Both the position numbers and the translations under genes were made by a program. The notes beneath the pieces are model-generated. The model made no database searches. It saw only the letters and a program-made list of their open reading frames with translations, and had not been told where the DNA came from. A stretch of 64,000 nucleotides of DNA, from positions 930,001-994,000 of the forward strand of contig NZ_CP024621.1 of the NCBI RefSeq assembly GCF_009846525.1, in the 5' to 3' direction. This DNA is from Halomonas meridiana (GTDB taxonomy: Bacteria; Pseudomonadota; Gammaproteobacteria; Pseudomonadales; Halomonadaceae). Positions within the stretch are counted from its first letter, which is position 1. Every line of letters starts with the position of its first letter. Positions 1 through 8,586 of the stretch are shown in pieces.

Positions 1-1
1 G

Positions 2-394
2 CATCAATTGGGGCGCTCGCTGGATTTGCGTGATCTTGCCCAGCATCGTCAACTGGTGGTGCGTGACTCGGCGCTGCGTCAATCCACCAACGCGGGCTGG
101 TTAAAAGCCGAGCAGCGCTGGACGGTCGGTCACGTGGGAACGTCGCTGGATATGCTGCGGCGCGGCTTGGGGTTTGCCTGGGTTCCGGAAACGCGTATCG
201 CCGACGAGCTGGCCAGCGGTGAGCTGAAGCCGCTGCCGCTCAGTGCTGGGGGCATTCGTGAAGTGCCCGTGCAGCTTATTTTTCGTGATCGTGATCGTGC
301 GGGCCCGGCAGCCCATGCCATGGCCGCGGCTTTGAAGCGGGCAGTGAGAGAGGTGTGCGAGCAACGTTCGATTCCCTCGAATGAACGGCCGTAA
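2..394 (+). CDS. LysR-family transcriptional regulator, C-terminal part
   Basis: The reading frame is already open at the left edge, so only the last 130 or so residues are present and the DNA-binding helix-turn-helix lies outside the window. What remains looks like the second lobe of a LysR effector-binding domain: a segment ending in VGTSLDMLRRGLGFAWVPE is the usual LysR pattern (effector-domain helix followed by G-xG-hydrophobic-P), then a short 'L..G.L..L' stretch and a C-terminal helix. The family binds a small co-inducer and controls neighbouring genes; the next gene, a glutathionyl-hydroquinone reductase, has its own promoter 10 bp after this stop and is a plausible target, but that is inference. 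Confidence 0.8.
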   Translation, partial: HQLGRSLDLRDLAQHRQLVVRDSALRQSTNAGWLKAEQRWTVGHVGTSLDMLRRGLGFAWVPETRIADELASGELKPLPLSAGGIREVPVQLIFRDRDRAGPAAHAMAAALKRAVREVCEQRSIPSNERP

Positions 395-403
395 AACATC
401 CGC

Positions 404-431
404 TTGAGCCTGACTCCGTCGGGGGTATGCT
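404..431 (+). promoter_or_regulatory. Sigma70-type promoter of the hydroquinone reductase gene
   Basis: TTGAGC (404-409), 16-bp spacer, TATGCT (426-431). It lies between the LysR stop codon and the ATG at 475 and would give a leader of about 35 nt with a GGAG ribosome site. Confidence 0.5.
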
Positions 432-474
432 GAACGTCATACACCTCTATAACGTTCAATGCAGGAGACGCCCG

Positions 475-1479
475 ATGGGACTGTTAGTCAACGGCGAGTG
501 GGTCGATCAGTGGTACGACACCAAAAAGCACGGCGGGGAATTCGTTCGCGAATCCGCGCAGCTGCGCGACTGGGTGGGCAGCGATGAGACGTCTAAAGGC
601 GAGAGCTATCCGGCTCAGGCCGATCGTTACCACCTTTACGTATCGCTCGCGTGCCCCTGGGCGCATCGGGCGCTGATCATGCGCAAACTGAAAGGGCTCG
701 AGCCGCTGATCGTAGCATCCCATGTGAGCCCGCTGATGTTGGAAAACGGCTGGACCTACCATCAAGACGAAGGGTCGAGTGGCGACCCTATCAACCATGC
801 TGACTATCACCATCAGCTCTACACCATGACCGACCCAACGTACACGGGCCGGGTCACGGTGCCAGTTTTGTGGGACAAGCAGCGCAGCGCCATCGTCAAC
901 AACGAATCCGCCGATTTGCTACGCATCTTCAACCGCGCTTTCGATGAGCTGACGGGCAATGATTTGGACTTCTATCCAGACGATTTGCGCAGCGTCATCG
1001 ATGATGTGAACGATGACGTGTACGACCACATCAATAACGGCGTTTACAAATCGGGTTTTGCCACGGATCAGCAGGTCTATGAAAAGCACGTCACGGCCTT
1101 GTTCGATGCGCTAGAGCGCATGGAGACGCGGCTTGGGGAGCATCGCTATTTGGCGGGTGAGTGGCTGACCGAAGCGGATATTCGCCTTTTCACCACGCTG
1201 ATTCGCTTCGACGCGGTCTACTTCGGTCACTTCAAGTGCAATTTCAAACGTATCGAAGATTATCCCAATCTCTCCAACTACGTACGCGAGCTATACCAAT
1301 GGCCGGGCGTGGCCGATACGGTCAATATGGATCACATCAAACGCCACTACTATTACAGCCACGACACGATCAACCCGACGCGTATCGTGCCGGCGGGCCC
1401 ATGGCTGGACTTCATGCGTCCTCACGACCGTGAACGTTTGCCGGGGCAGGGAATACGTCGGCACTCACGTCCCCAGTGA
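475..1479 (+). CDS. Glutathionyl-hydroquinone reductase (ECM4/YqjG family)
   Basis: 334 residues. Family members are Xi-class glutathione transferases that reduce glutathionyl-hydroquinones using GSH in the cytoplasm. The thioredoxin-fold half carries the catalytic CPWAHR motif (LACPWAHRA, near residue 60), followed by the helical C-terminal half with the conserved 'DIRLF..L.RFD.VY..HFKCN' block, both diagnostic for the family. Length is normal. The ATG at 475 is chosen over an in-frame ATG at 427 because GGAG lies just upstream of 475, the upstream ATG overlaps the predicted -10 box, and family members start MG-L-V-N-G-x-W. Followed at once by a strong terminator. Confidence 0.93.
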   Translation: MGLLVNGEWVDQWYDTKKHGGEFVRESAQLRDWVGSDETSKGESYPAQADRYHLYVSLACPWAHRALIMRKLKGLEPLIVASHVSPLMLENGWTYHQDEGSSGDPINHADYHHQLYTMTDPTYTGRVTVPVLWDKQRSAIVNNESADLLRIFNRAFDELTGNDLDFYPDDLRSVIDDVNDDVYDHINNGVYKSGFATDQQVYEKHVTALFDALERMETRLGEHRYLAGEWLTEADIRLFTTLIRFDAVYFGHFKCNFKRIEDYPNLSNYVRELYQWPGVADTVNMDHIKRHYYYSHDTINPTRIVPAGPWLDFMRPHDRERLPGQGIRRHSRPQ

Positions 1480-1490
1480 TGCACATATTA

Positions 1491-1522
1491 AAAAGGGCCA
1501 CCCGCTTGGGTGGCCCTTTTTT
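1491..1522. terminator. Bidirectional rho-independent terminator
   Basis: Stem GGGCCACCC / GGGTGGCCC with a 4-nt loop GCTT, preceded by an A run and followed by six T. It serves the hydroquinone reductase on the + strand and could end the PRC-barrel gene on the - strand. Confidence 0.9.
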
Positions 1523-1584
1523 GATCGACTATACGCTACGGGGCGATGATGCCACTCTGCGCAAAGTGGCCCATCGCTAGCGTG

Positions 1585-2067
1585 TCACTCGTCGGCATCG
1601 ACGGCGTCACGGGTCGTTTGCCAAGCGCTTTGGGCACCCTCTTTGGTGCTCTGCCAAGCGTCTTGCGCGTTAGCTTTGGTCTGCTCCCACCAGTCGCGAT
1701 CATACGTGGGGAAGGATTCGACGTCCTCGGCCGTCGCATCCAGCATGATGCGGTGCTCGGTGTCACCATCATCTTCGGTGTGCGTTTCCAGAGTGAACTG
1801 GTCAGCCTCGACCACGACTTCGCGTCCGCCCAGACCCAGCACATCGCCGCTTTCGATGACCAGTGCTGAAATACGCATCTCTTCATCGAAGAGAATATCG
1901 TCGACTTCACCGATCTCTTCCTCAGAGCCGTCGGCAAAGAACACTTCTGCATCAAGAATGTCGTCGGCCGAATACATGCCCTGGGGTTCCGTTTGCGCTT
2001 GGACGCCAAACGCCATGCCGCCGAATAGGGCAGTCGTAATTGCAGTCGTCAGAATCGATTTACGCAT
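1585..2067 (-). CDS. Secreted PRC-barrel domain protein
   Basis: 160 residues. Sec signal peptide (MRKSILTTAITTALFGG... cleaved after VQA) then a PRC-barrel-like beta domain (roughly residues 35-100: D-A-E-V-x-x-x-D-G-E-x-I-G-x-V-D-D-I-L-F-D), rich in acidic residues as expected for a periplasmic protein of a halophile. The C-terminal 45 residues (WWEQTKANAQDAWQSTK...) form an amphipathic, Trp/Gln-rich helix with an 11-residue-like repeat. The start at 2067 is preferred because GGAGAG precedes it and the signal peptide begins there. The role is unknown; PRC barrels are small ligand- or RNA-binding or assembly modules. Next gene upstream on the same strand is a CsbD stress protein. Confidence 0.85.
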   Translation of the reverse strand: MRKSILTTAITTALFGGMAFGVQAQTEPQGMYSADDILDAEVFFADGSEEEIGEVDDILFDEEMRISALVIESGDVLGLGGREVVVEADQFTLETHTEDDGDTEHRIMLDATAEDVESFPTYDRDWWEQTKANAQDAWQSTKEGAQSAWQTTRDAVDADE

Positions 2068-2166
2068 AGCTTCTCTCCATGTGGCTATCAAGAGGTAGCG
2101 TCATGCTACCTGTGAGTGAATTCGGTATGTGAATTCGTAGGGAAGGGACGTGGAAAGTGGAGGGGC

Positions 2167-2364
2167 TTAGAGCCCGTTCGCCCAGTCATCCGCACGGCGC
2201 TCGGCCTCTGCGCGCTCCAAGCCATATTTCTGTTGGAGCTTACCAACGAGTTGGTCTTTCTTGCCGCCGATTTGCGTCAGTTCATCATCGGTCAGTTCGC
2301 CCCAGCTGGCGCGAGCTTTACCTTTCATTTCCGTCCATCTGCCTTCGATCTGATCCCAGTTCAT
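2167..2364 (-). CDS. CsbD family stress-response protein
   Basis: 65 residues starting M-N-W-D-Q-I-E-G-x-W, the hallmark of CsbD/YjbJ proteins, small hydrophilic proteins induced by general stress in many bacteria with unknown mechanism. The ATG at 2364 has AAGGAG at 8-nt spacing; an ATG six bases upstream would be too close to that site. A second, divergent CsbD-like protein is encoded at 39.7 kb. Confidence 0.9.
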   Translation of the reverse strand: MNWDQIEGRWTEMKGKARASWGELTDDELTQIGGKKDQLVGKLQQKYGLERAEAERRADDWANGL

Positions 2365-2403
2365 GTGCATCACTCCTTGAAGTTCGTGAACGTCATCGGG
2401 CAC

Positions 2404-2881
2404 CTTTCAGGTTAGACGACATAGTCACATGTGCAAGCCCCGGTATTGATATGGGTTAAATCAAAAAGACTGGTCAGAACCCATTGGCGGTGTTAGGATG
2501 CGCCCTCCTCGCATGTGTTGACCCCTCCATCACGACGATAAACGTTCTTCACTGACGCTGAGCCTGATGTGCCACGCCAGTCGAAACGTTTGCGGGAACA
2601 TCTCATTCATTGCAGATGTTCATTGCTGTGAAGATGGCGCGCCTCCAGCATTTCACCAAACGGGTGAAATCGGCGCAGAAGGTCGCCACAGCGGTTGGCC
2701 CGCAACGCGGTGTTGCCAACCGAATGCTAGGTGCGACCGGCGTCTCCGACTCCACTGATGACGATATCCGCTATGCGGAGCCTTGTTCTTTTGCTGCGCA
2801 CCGTTATGCGCTGCATAAAACAGAGTCAGAGACGCTTACGATGTTTTTTGCCGGTTCAGCCGGCCTACCAAGGTGTGATTA
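2404..2881 (+). promoter_or_regulatory. Gene-free stretch: structured leader of the RNA helicase gene
   Basis: 478 bp without a convincing gene. It holds a series of perfect inverted repeats on the side of the helicase gene: GAACATCT/AGATGTTC (2596-2603, 2614-2621), ATTTCACC/GGTGAAAT (2650-2657, 2663-2670), CGGTTGGC/GCCAACCG (2692-2699, 2715-2722) and GCCGG/CCGGC (2850-2854, 2860-2864), the last about 10 nt before the ribosome site AAGGTG. Long folded 5' leaders are known for E. coli deaD/csdA and other cold-shock mRNAs, so this is most simply an autoregulatory or cold-responsive leader. No clear -35/-10 pair was found. Confidence 0.5.
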
Positions 2882-4594
2882 ATGACCTCGACTTCTGTCG
2901 CCTCGCCGAGCTTCGGCGATCTGGCTCTATTGCCTGCCGTTCTGTCTGCTGTTGAAGCACAGGGCTACGAAACTCCTTCGCCTATTCAGGCGCAGACGAT
3001 TCCTGCGTTGCTGGAAGGCCGCGATATGCTGGGCCAAGCACAAACCGGCACCGGCAAAACCGCCGCCTTCGCACTGCCGCTGCTGTCGCGTCTCGACATG
3101 CAGCGTCGCGAGCCCCAAGTACTGGTACTCGCACCGACCCGCGAACTTGCTCAGCAGGTCGCCGTCTCTTTTAGTAAATATGGTCAGAATCTTCAGGGCT
3201 TGGAAGTCGCTACCCTGTGTGGCGGTCAAGAGTACCGTGAACAGCTAGGCGCGCTGAAGCGTGGCGCGCAAGTGGTCGTCGGCACGCCGGGCCGTGTGAT
3301 CGATCACCTGGATCGTGGCAGCTTGAAGCTGGACGGCCTCTCGGCGCTGGTGCTCGACGAAGCCGACGAAATGCTGCGCATGGGCTTTATCGACGACGTC
3401 AAACGCGTGGTTGCCGATACCCCGAAAGATGCTCAGCGCGTGTTCTTCTCGGCCACACTGCCGACGGAAATCGAGCGCATCGTCAACCGTTATCTGGTCA
3501 ACCCGGTGAAGGTCGCGATTGAATCGCGTACCACGACGGGCGAAAACATCGAACAGCGCATCGTGCGCGTGGACGGTGGTGCCAAGCTGGAAGCGTTGTC
3601 GCGTATTCTTGAAGTCGAGCCGGTCGATGCCGCGATCGTCTTCGTGCGCACCCGTGCGGCCTGTACCACGCTGGTCGAGCAGTTGACCGCTCGTGGCGTC
3701 AACGCTGCTGGCCTGTCCGGTGACCTGGATCAGAGCCTGCGCGAGCGCACCATTACCCGCTTGAAGCGTGGGAAAGTCGACGTGCTGATCGCGACCGACG
3801 TAGCGGCCCGTGGCCTCGACGTTCCGCGTATCACCCACGTCATCAACTACGACCTGCCGCAGGATGCAGAAGCCTACACCCACCGTATCGGTCGTACCGG
3901 TCGTGCGGGCCGTAGCGGCATTGCGATCACTTTCGCGGGCTTCCGTGAAGGCCGCAAGGTGGGCTGGATGGAGCAGGCTACCGGTCAGAAAATGACCGAA
4001 ATGCCGCTGCCTGACGAAGCCGCTATTCGCGCTCACCGTGACGACGTGTTCCATCACCGTGTAGTGGCGGCACTGACCAAAGGTGCTGAAGAGCAGCGCG
4101 CACTGGTCGAGCGTCTGGTGGAAGAGGGGCATGACGCCGTTGAGCTGGCCTGTGCGTTTGCCGCCATGGCCCGTGCCGACGAAGCGCCGATCGGTCGTCT
4201 TCAGGCACCGCGCAAAGAGCGTGCCCCGCGCGATGGCGCACCGGGCAAGCCGGGTGGTGCCCGTCGCGAGCGCTCCAGTGCGCCCAGCGAAGGCATGACC
4301 CGCTACCGCGTCTCCGTGGGCCATAAAGACGGCGTGAAGCCGGGCCAACTGGTCGGTGCGCTGGCGAACGAGGGCGGTATCGAAGGCGCGCGTATCGGCC
4401 GTATCGATATCCGTAATGCCTTCTCCGTGGTCGAGCTGCCCAGCGGTCTGCCTTCCACCATCCTGGCGAAAATGGCTCGTGCCCGTGTGGCCGGTCGCCC
4501 GCTGGAAATCAGCGAAGACCGTGCGCCGGAACGCGCACCGCGCCGTCGTCGTGACGATGGCGATGCGCCGGTTCGCCGTCGCGAACGTGCGTAA
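2882..4594 (+). CDS. deaD: DEAD-box ATP-dependent RNA helicase (DeaD/CsdA type)
   Basis: 570 residues, cytoplasmic. Q motif (PSPIQAQTIP, ~32-41), Walker A AQTGTGKT (53-60), PTRELAQQ, DEAD (159-162), SAT motif (FFSATLP), second RecA domain with ARGLDVPRI and HRIGRTGRAGRSG. After the core comes a basic linker (residues ~435-470, K/R/P/G-rich), a DbpA/CsdA-type RNA-binding domain (YRVSVGHKDGVKPGQLVGAL...), and an Arg-rich tail, which is the DeaD/CsdA architecture rather than RhlE or SrmB. E. coli DeaD unwinds structured RNA in ribosome assembly and mRNA decay, mainly in the cold. The start is supported by AAGGTG at good spacing. The long folded leader upstream suggests post-transcriptional control. 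Confidence 0.95.
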   Translation: MTSTSVASPSFGDLALLPAVLSAVEAQGYETPSPIQAQTIPALLEGRDMLGQAQTGTGKTAAFALPLLSRLDMQRREPQVLVLAPTRELAQQVAVSFSKYGQNLQGLEVATLCGGQEYREQLGALKRGAQVVVGTPGRVIDHLDRGSLKLDGLSALVLDEADEMLRMGFIDDVKRVVADTPKDAQRVFFSATLPTEIERIVNRYLVNPVKVAIESRTTTGENIEQRIVRVDGGAKLEALSRILEVEPVDAAIVFVRTRAACTTLVEQLTARGVNAAGLSGDLDQSLRERTITRLKRGKVDVLIATDVAARGLDVPRITHVINYDLPQDAEAYTHRIGRTGRAGRSGIAITFAGFREGRKVGWMEQATGQKMTEMPLPDEAAIRAHRDDVFHHRVVAALTKGAEEQRALVERLVEEGHDAVELACAFAAMARADEAPIGRLQAPRKERAPRDGAPGKPGGARRERSSAPSEGMTRYRVSVGHKDGVKPGQLVGALANEGGIEGARIGRIDIRNAFSVVELPSGLPSTILAKMARARVAGRPLEISEDRAPERAPRRRRDDGDAPVRRRERA

Positions 4595-4636
4595 CTCAGC
4601 GCTAGGCGCTGGATAGCGCCTGATCGGTGAGTCACC

Positions 4637-4686
4637 TCCCCCTATGCCACTGGCCCTGTGCCTGCTGGCGTAGGGGGATTTTTTTT
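4637..4686 (+). terminator. Rho-independent terminator after deaD
   Basis: Stem TCCCCCTATGCCA / TGGCGTAGGGGGA (one U-G pair) around a 16-nt loop, followed directly by eight T. Confidence 0.85.
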
Positions 4687-4727
4687 GGCTACGCTAAACG
4701 TTCATTACCTCGATACAAGGAGCCTGC

Positions 4728-5417
4728 ATGGACGCTGCGCTACACGAATGGAACCTGTCACCCAAACAGGCCATTGCCCTTCAGTCACAGCTCGCCCAAC
4801 GGTTGGAGAGCCGTGATCGCCTCGACCCGGTAAGGTATATCGCGGGGGTGGATATTGGCTTTGAGGAAGGGGGTGCGGTAACGCGGGCGGCAGTGGTGGT
4901 GTTGACGTGGTCGCCCGAGGCGGCTCCTCAACTGCCAGTGGTCGAGCAGGTGGTGCATCGCGAACCTACCCGCATGCCCTATATTCCAGGATTGCTGTCG
5001 TTTCGTGAAATCCCCGCCGCCCTAGGGGCATTTGCCAAGCTTAAGACTCAGCCACAGCTGGTGATGGTCGATGGCCAAGGCATCGCTCACCCTCGGCGCT
5101 TGGGCGTAGCCGCGCACTTGGGGCTTTGGCTCGATCTGCCTACCATCGGTATCGCCAAGTCGCGCTTAACCGGCACGCATGCAGCGGTCGGAGACGCGCG
5201 AGGCGATTGGGTGCCGCTCCTGGCCGGGCAAGAGGTCATCGGTGCCGTGCTGCGCTCGCGGGCGAACGTCAAGCCGGTATTCGTCTCGCCGGGGCATCGG
5301 CTGTCGCTGGATACCTCCCTTGAGTGGGTGATGCGCTGCCTTGGGCGAACCAAGCTGCCCGAGCCGACCCGGCTGGCAGATCGGCTGGCGTCACGGCGAG
5401 ATCAACAGAAGCGTTAA
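4728..5417 (+). CDS. nfi: Endonuclease V (deoxyinosine 3'-endonuclease)
   Basis: 229 residues, the usual length. Endonuclease V nicks DNA one phosphodiester 3' of deaminated adenine (inosine) and starts its repair. Visible family blocks: Y-I-A-G-V-D-I-G-F near residue 40 (first metal-binding Asp), P-Y-I-P-G-L-L-S-F-R-E (wedge, PYIP, and conserved Glu), M-V-D-G-Q-G-I-A-H-P-R-R (catalytic Asp, ~110), and GIAKSRLTG (~145). Start supported by AAGGAG upstream of 4728. Its last codons overlap the convergent glutamine amidotransferase gene by 4 bp. Confidence 0.95.
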   Translation: MDAALHEWNLSPKQAIALQSQLAQRLESRDRLDPVRYIAGVDIGFEEGGAVTRAAVVVLTWSPEAAPQLPVVEQVVHREPTRMPYIPGLLSFREIPAALGAFAKLKTQPQLVMVDGQGIAHPRRLGVAAHLGLWLDLPTIGIAKSRLTGTHAAVGDARGDWVPLLAGQEVIGAVLRSRANVKPVFVSPGHRLSLDTSLEWVMRCLGRTKLPEPTRLADRLASRRDQQKR

Positions 5418-6124
5418 ATAAAACTGATAAAACGCTGCAGCAGGCTGGTCGCTTCTGGCGTCTCGCTAATTTCACTGAGTAGCTGGTCTGGGTCGTCACC
5501 CTGGTCGCGCAGGGCAGCGCGCTGACGCTCGATGTAGGCACGCATGACGGGCGGTGAGAACTCCGGATGGAACTGCACGCTCCATTGGCGCGGCCCGTAG
5601 CGAAGCGCTTGGTGGGCGTCGTGGCAGTTGTGAGCCAGAATGGTGGCGCCATGGGGTAGCTGCATCACCGACTGGGCATGGGTAAGGTGCGCGTCGAAAT
5701 GCCCAGGTAGCTGACTAAAGAGGGGGTCCTTCAGGCCGGCTTGGGTCAAGCGCACCGTGCGCGTGCCCGATTCGCGCCCGGCGGGGTGGTAGTCGCTGAC
5801 GCCACCAAAGGCCGCCGCCATGAGCTGATGACCATAGCATACGCCCAGCAGCGGCAGGTTATCGGCTAGCGCCTGCTGCAGCCACGGCTTGAGCGCCTCG
5901 CTCCAGGGGGGCTGCTCGCTCACCATGCTATGCGAACCGGTGATCACGGCACCGACGATGTCGTCCGGAGGTGTCGCCGTTAGCCGCGCATCCCACACCT
6001 TGAGCGTCACGCCCTCGGGAAGCGCCTCGTGTAACCGGTGAATGAACAGCTGCTCGAAATCACCGTGCTGGTCGACCACTTCAGGGAACGCATCCCCGGT
6101 TTTGATGATGACTAAAGAGGCCAT
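5414..6124 (-). CDS. Class I glutamine amidotransferase (GMP synthase-like)
   Basis: 236 residues. A stand-alone GATase1: nucleophile elbow GVCYGHQ (Cys near residue 95), oxyanion region G-A-V-I-T-G-S-H, and the His-Glu pair in Q-F-H-P-E-F near residue 185. It resembles the guaA amidotransferase domain and the YfeJ-like proteins annotated as 'glutamine amidotransferase', but has no synthetase domain, so its partner or substrate cannot be read from the sequence. The order of motifs is normal and nothing is missing. Tail-to-tail 4-bp overlap with nfi. Confidence 0.88.
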   Translation of the reverse strand: MASLVIIKTGDAFPEVVDQHGDFEQLFIHRLHEALPEGVTLKVWDARLTATPPDDIVGAVITGSHSMVSEQPPWSEALKPWLQQALADNLPLLGVCYGHQLMAAAFGGVSDYHPAGRESGTRTVRLTQAGLKDPLFSQLPGHFDAHLTHAQSVMQLPHGATILAHNCHDAHQALRYGPRQWSVQFHPEFSPPVMRAYIERQRAALRDQGDDPDQLLSEISETPEATSLLQRFISFI

Positions 6125-6236
6125 GGCATTCTCGTTATCGTATCGCGGCGGTGGAAAGATAGCCGAATCAGGTCATTCCGCTGTAAGCTGAAACGTCTTG
6201 TTTGACGACCGTTTTACCATACATTAGGAGCTTGAT

Positions 6237-6740
6237 ATGCAACAGATTACACGTGCAGGCGCGCCGATGGACGTGGCGGGCACGCTACCAGCCGTTGGTC
6301 AAACGGCCCCAGCCATGACGCTGACCAACAGCGACTTGGAAGACGTCACGCTGGCCACCTATCAGGGTAAGCGTAAGGTGCTGAACATCATTCCCAGCGT
6401 CGATACCCCGACCTGCGCGATGTCCACCCGGCGGTTCAACGAGCTGGCCTCCAAGTTGGACAACACCATCGTTCTCGTCGTATCCGCAGACCTGCCGTTC
6501 GCCGCGAAGCGCTTCTGCGGGGCCGAAGGGCTGGATAACGTTGAAACACTCTCAACTTTCCGCCATCGGGAGTTCCAGGAAGCGTGGGGCGTGGCGCTAA
6601 GTAACAACAGCATGGAAGGGCTGTGTGCCCGCGCGGTCGTCGTACTGGATGCAGACAACCGCGTGCTACATAGCGAGCTGGTGAGTGAGCTGAAAAACGA
6701 ACCGGATTACGAGGCGGCGCTGGCGGTGCTCAACGCTTAA
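6237..6740 (+). CDS. tpx: Thiol peroxidase (Tpx, atypical 2-Cys peroxiredoxin)
   Basis: 167 residues, standard for Tpx. It reduces lipid and organic hydroperoxides with thioredoxin as electron donor. Peroxidatic Cys in the P-T-C-A-M-S block (~residue 60, preceded by the family's S-V-D-T) and resolving Cys in R-F-C-G-A-E-G (~95); thioredoxin fold throughout. TAGGAG sits 7 nt before the ATG. Its last 11 bp overlap the convergent peptidase C26 gene. Confidence 0.96.
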   Translation: MQQITRAGAPMDVAGTLPAVGQTAPAMTLTNSDLEDVTLATYQGKRKVLNIIPSVDTPTCAMSTRRFNELASKLDNTIVLVVSADLPFAAKRFCGAEGLDNVETLSTFRHREFQEAWGVALSNNSMEGLCARAVVVLDADNRVLHSELVSELKNEPDYEAALAVLNA

Positions 6741-7413
6741 CCTGGTCGCGCCCCCGTTGGGCAGCCGCCACCAGCGCGCTGATGAGGCGCTGCTGGGGGC
6801 GGTTGAAAATCAGCCACTCGGGGTGCCACTGCACGCCGATGAGAAAATCGTGGGCTTCTGATTCGATGCCCTGTACCAGCCCGTCGCGGTCACGAGCGAC
6901 GATTTGAATGCCTTCCCCCGCCCGATTGACGGCTTGATGATGCAGGCTGTTCACCCGGCACCAGGTCACGCCCAGCAGTTGATACAGCTGGCTGCCGCCG
7001 ACGATGTCGACCGTTTTGCGAGGTAGTACGGTACGGCGCCGTTTTAGCCCTTCATGGGTCGTGTAGATGTCGGGGTCCAGCGTGCCGCCCAAATGGACGT
7101 TGATCAGTTGCGCTCCGCGACAAATGCCCAGCACCGGCGTATTTTGCGGAATGAACCGGTTGAGCAGGCTCAGTTCCAGTTCGTCCCGGGCAGGGTCCAG
7201 GCGCACGTCGAGCTGGACTTCGCCGCCGTAAAGTTGCGCTTGAATATCGTCGCCACCGCCGATGATCAGCCCGTCCAGATGCTCGGGCATGGGGCGAGAG
7301 GGGGACAGGCGCAGCGGTTTACCGCCATGCCGCCAGACGGCAAACCAGTCAAAGCACCAGGCAAGCTGGCTTTTACGATCCGAGGTGGTGATTCCAATCA
7401 GCGGTCGAGGCAT
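6730..7413 (-). CDS. Gamma-glutamyl hydrolase-type glutamine amidotransferase (PuuD-like, peptidase C26)
   Basis: 227 residues. Motifs: P-L-I-G-I-T at the N-terminus, [10 protein letters not shown] near residue 50, nucleophile G-I-C-R-G-A-Q (~97), L-H-H-Q-A-V and the catalytic H-P-E-W (~195). This is the C26 family that includes PuuD, which hydrolyses gamma-glutamyl-GABA. It lies 39 bp downstream of, and in the same direction as, an amidoligase, so the pair may form and cleave (or feed ammonia to) an amide bond. Such pairs were described in comparative-genomics work on amidoligases; the substrate is unknown. GTG/ATG choice: ATG at 7413 gives the conserved MPRPLIGIT start. Confidence 0.88.
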   Translation of the reverse strand: MPRPLIGITTSDRKSQLAWCFDWFAVWRHGGKPLRLSPSRPMPEHLDGLIIGGGDDIQAQLYGGEVQLDVRLDPARDELELSLLNRFIPQNTPVLGICRGAQLINVHLGGTLDPDIYTTHEGLKRRRTVLPRKTVDIVGGSQLYQLLGVTWCRVNSLHHQAVNRAGEGIQIVARDRDGLVQGIESEAHDFLIGVQWHPEWLIFNRPQQRLISALVAAAQRGRDQVKR

Positions 7414-7452
7414 GCAGTGGGCGTCTCGTCTGTCTGTGAGAATAAGCGGGGG

Positions 7453-8460
7453 TTAGGCGTTGCCGAATGGCTTCAAGAGCGCGGCTTTCAAGCGTGCCCA
7501 CCAGGGCTTGCTGTGCTCGGCGATGTACTCATCGCAGCGGGCGCGCAATACCTTGTCATCGGCGGCTAACTTCTCGACCTCCACCCAGCGATTCCACTCT
7601 ACCACCGACCCCCAGCCTGGCTGGGAGAGCTGGGCATTGGGCAGGCGGTAGTGAAAGGTCGGGCGCGGCTTGGTGAGTTCGCCATGCAGCAGCTCGTGGG
7701 GGTGGTCGGGGCGCAAATGGGCAAACAGCGGCAGCAGGTCGAGCTCTCGGTTGCGGGTGGGGTTGTAGTGCAAGTAGTCGTCGATGAAGGTGTCCAAATC
7801 CGGCTGGTAGCGGGCGTCCAGGACTTTCAGGGCGTACTCTTTATGAAACGGGTTGGCGTGGGGCAGCACTTCGCGCGTAATGTCGACTTTGATCTCTTCG
7901 CGCAGCCAGCTAGCCAGCAGCAGATACGCCCGCATCATGGCCAGCAGGTAATCCACCTCCTGGCGCTCTACCTCGGGATTGAGGTGCAGGCCAAAGCCAT
8001 AGAGCAGGCTGGCATCGGTGCCTTTGGCCCCTTTTTCCCGCAGCGTTTCGAAGAGCGTATCGAGGGTGTCCAGTTCATCCCAGGGAATGGGCGGACAGAC
8101 GATCTCGGTGGGCACCAATCCGGTCACCATATCGCCGATCAGCTCGCGGGTTTTTTGGTGGAACTCGACCCGGCGCTGATGCTGCTGGCGCGCCCATTCG
8201 CTATCGCTTTCATGATGCTCTTCCAGCAGCGCTTTATCGGGGTGGGCATACTGGGTATCCAGTTCGATGCCGAACTCTCCCCACCGCGTGCCCTCCACCT
8301 GTAGCCGATGGGGGCTGACCACGTTAAGCTCCCCCCCAAACAGCGTGCGCACCAGTTCGGCCGTCTCGCGGGGCGGTAGGCCAGCGAACTCGATTTCGAC
8401 ACCGACACAGCGAGTCTGGCCATCTTTATTTACGCGTTTGGGTGGGGCTTGCAGCGTCAT
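7453..8460 (-). CDS. Putative amidoligase (COOH-NH2 ligase, glutamine-synthetase fold)
   Basis: 335 residues, start at 8460. Matches the putative amidoligase family (PF12224-type): an N-terminal G-V-E-I-E-F metal-binding strand near residue 20, a conserved W-G-E-F-G-I-E-L-D segment (~62-70), E-I-V-C-P-P-I-P (~120), and a long helical C-terminal half. The family has the glutamine synthetase/glutamate-cysteine ligase fold and is predicted to make an amide bond using ATP; none of the close relatives has a firmly known substrate to my knowledge. It is the first gene of a two-gene unit with the C26 amidotransferase and is divergent from the MscS gene. Confidence 0.8.
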   Translation of the reverse strand: MTLQAPPKRVNKDGQTRCVGVEIEFAGLPPRETAELVRTLFGGELNVVSPHRLQVEGTRWGEFGIELDTQYAHPDKALLEEHHESDSEWARQQHQRRVEFHQKTRELIGDMVTGLVPTEIVCPPIPWDELDTLDTLFETLREKGAKGTDASLLYGFGLHLNPEVERQEVDYLLAMMRAYLLLASWLREEIKVDITREVLPHANPFHKEYALKVLDARYQPDLDTFIDDYLHYNPTRNRELDLLPLFAHLRPDHPHELLHGELTKPRPTFHYRLPNAQLSQPGWGSVVEWNRWVEVEKLAADDKVLRARCDEYIAEHSKPWWARLKAALLKPFGNA

Positions 8461-8586
8461 CTCGGTATCCTTGAGGTGAACGTTTGAAGGGCCAGCCTAT
8501 CACAATCACGCGTTGAGGCTGAGCGTCATCAACGTGGTCAACGTCAATCACCGGTACCCGTGGCCGGTCTATGTCGGGAGTAACGT

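Noticed and set aside
3245-4348. 367-residue open frame on the minus strand inside deaD
   Set aside because: Complete overlap with the conserved helicase, no homology-like motifs; high-GC antisense frames are open by chance.
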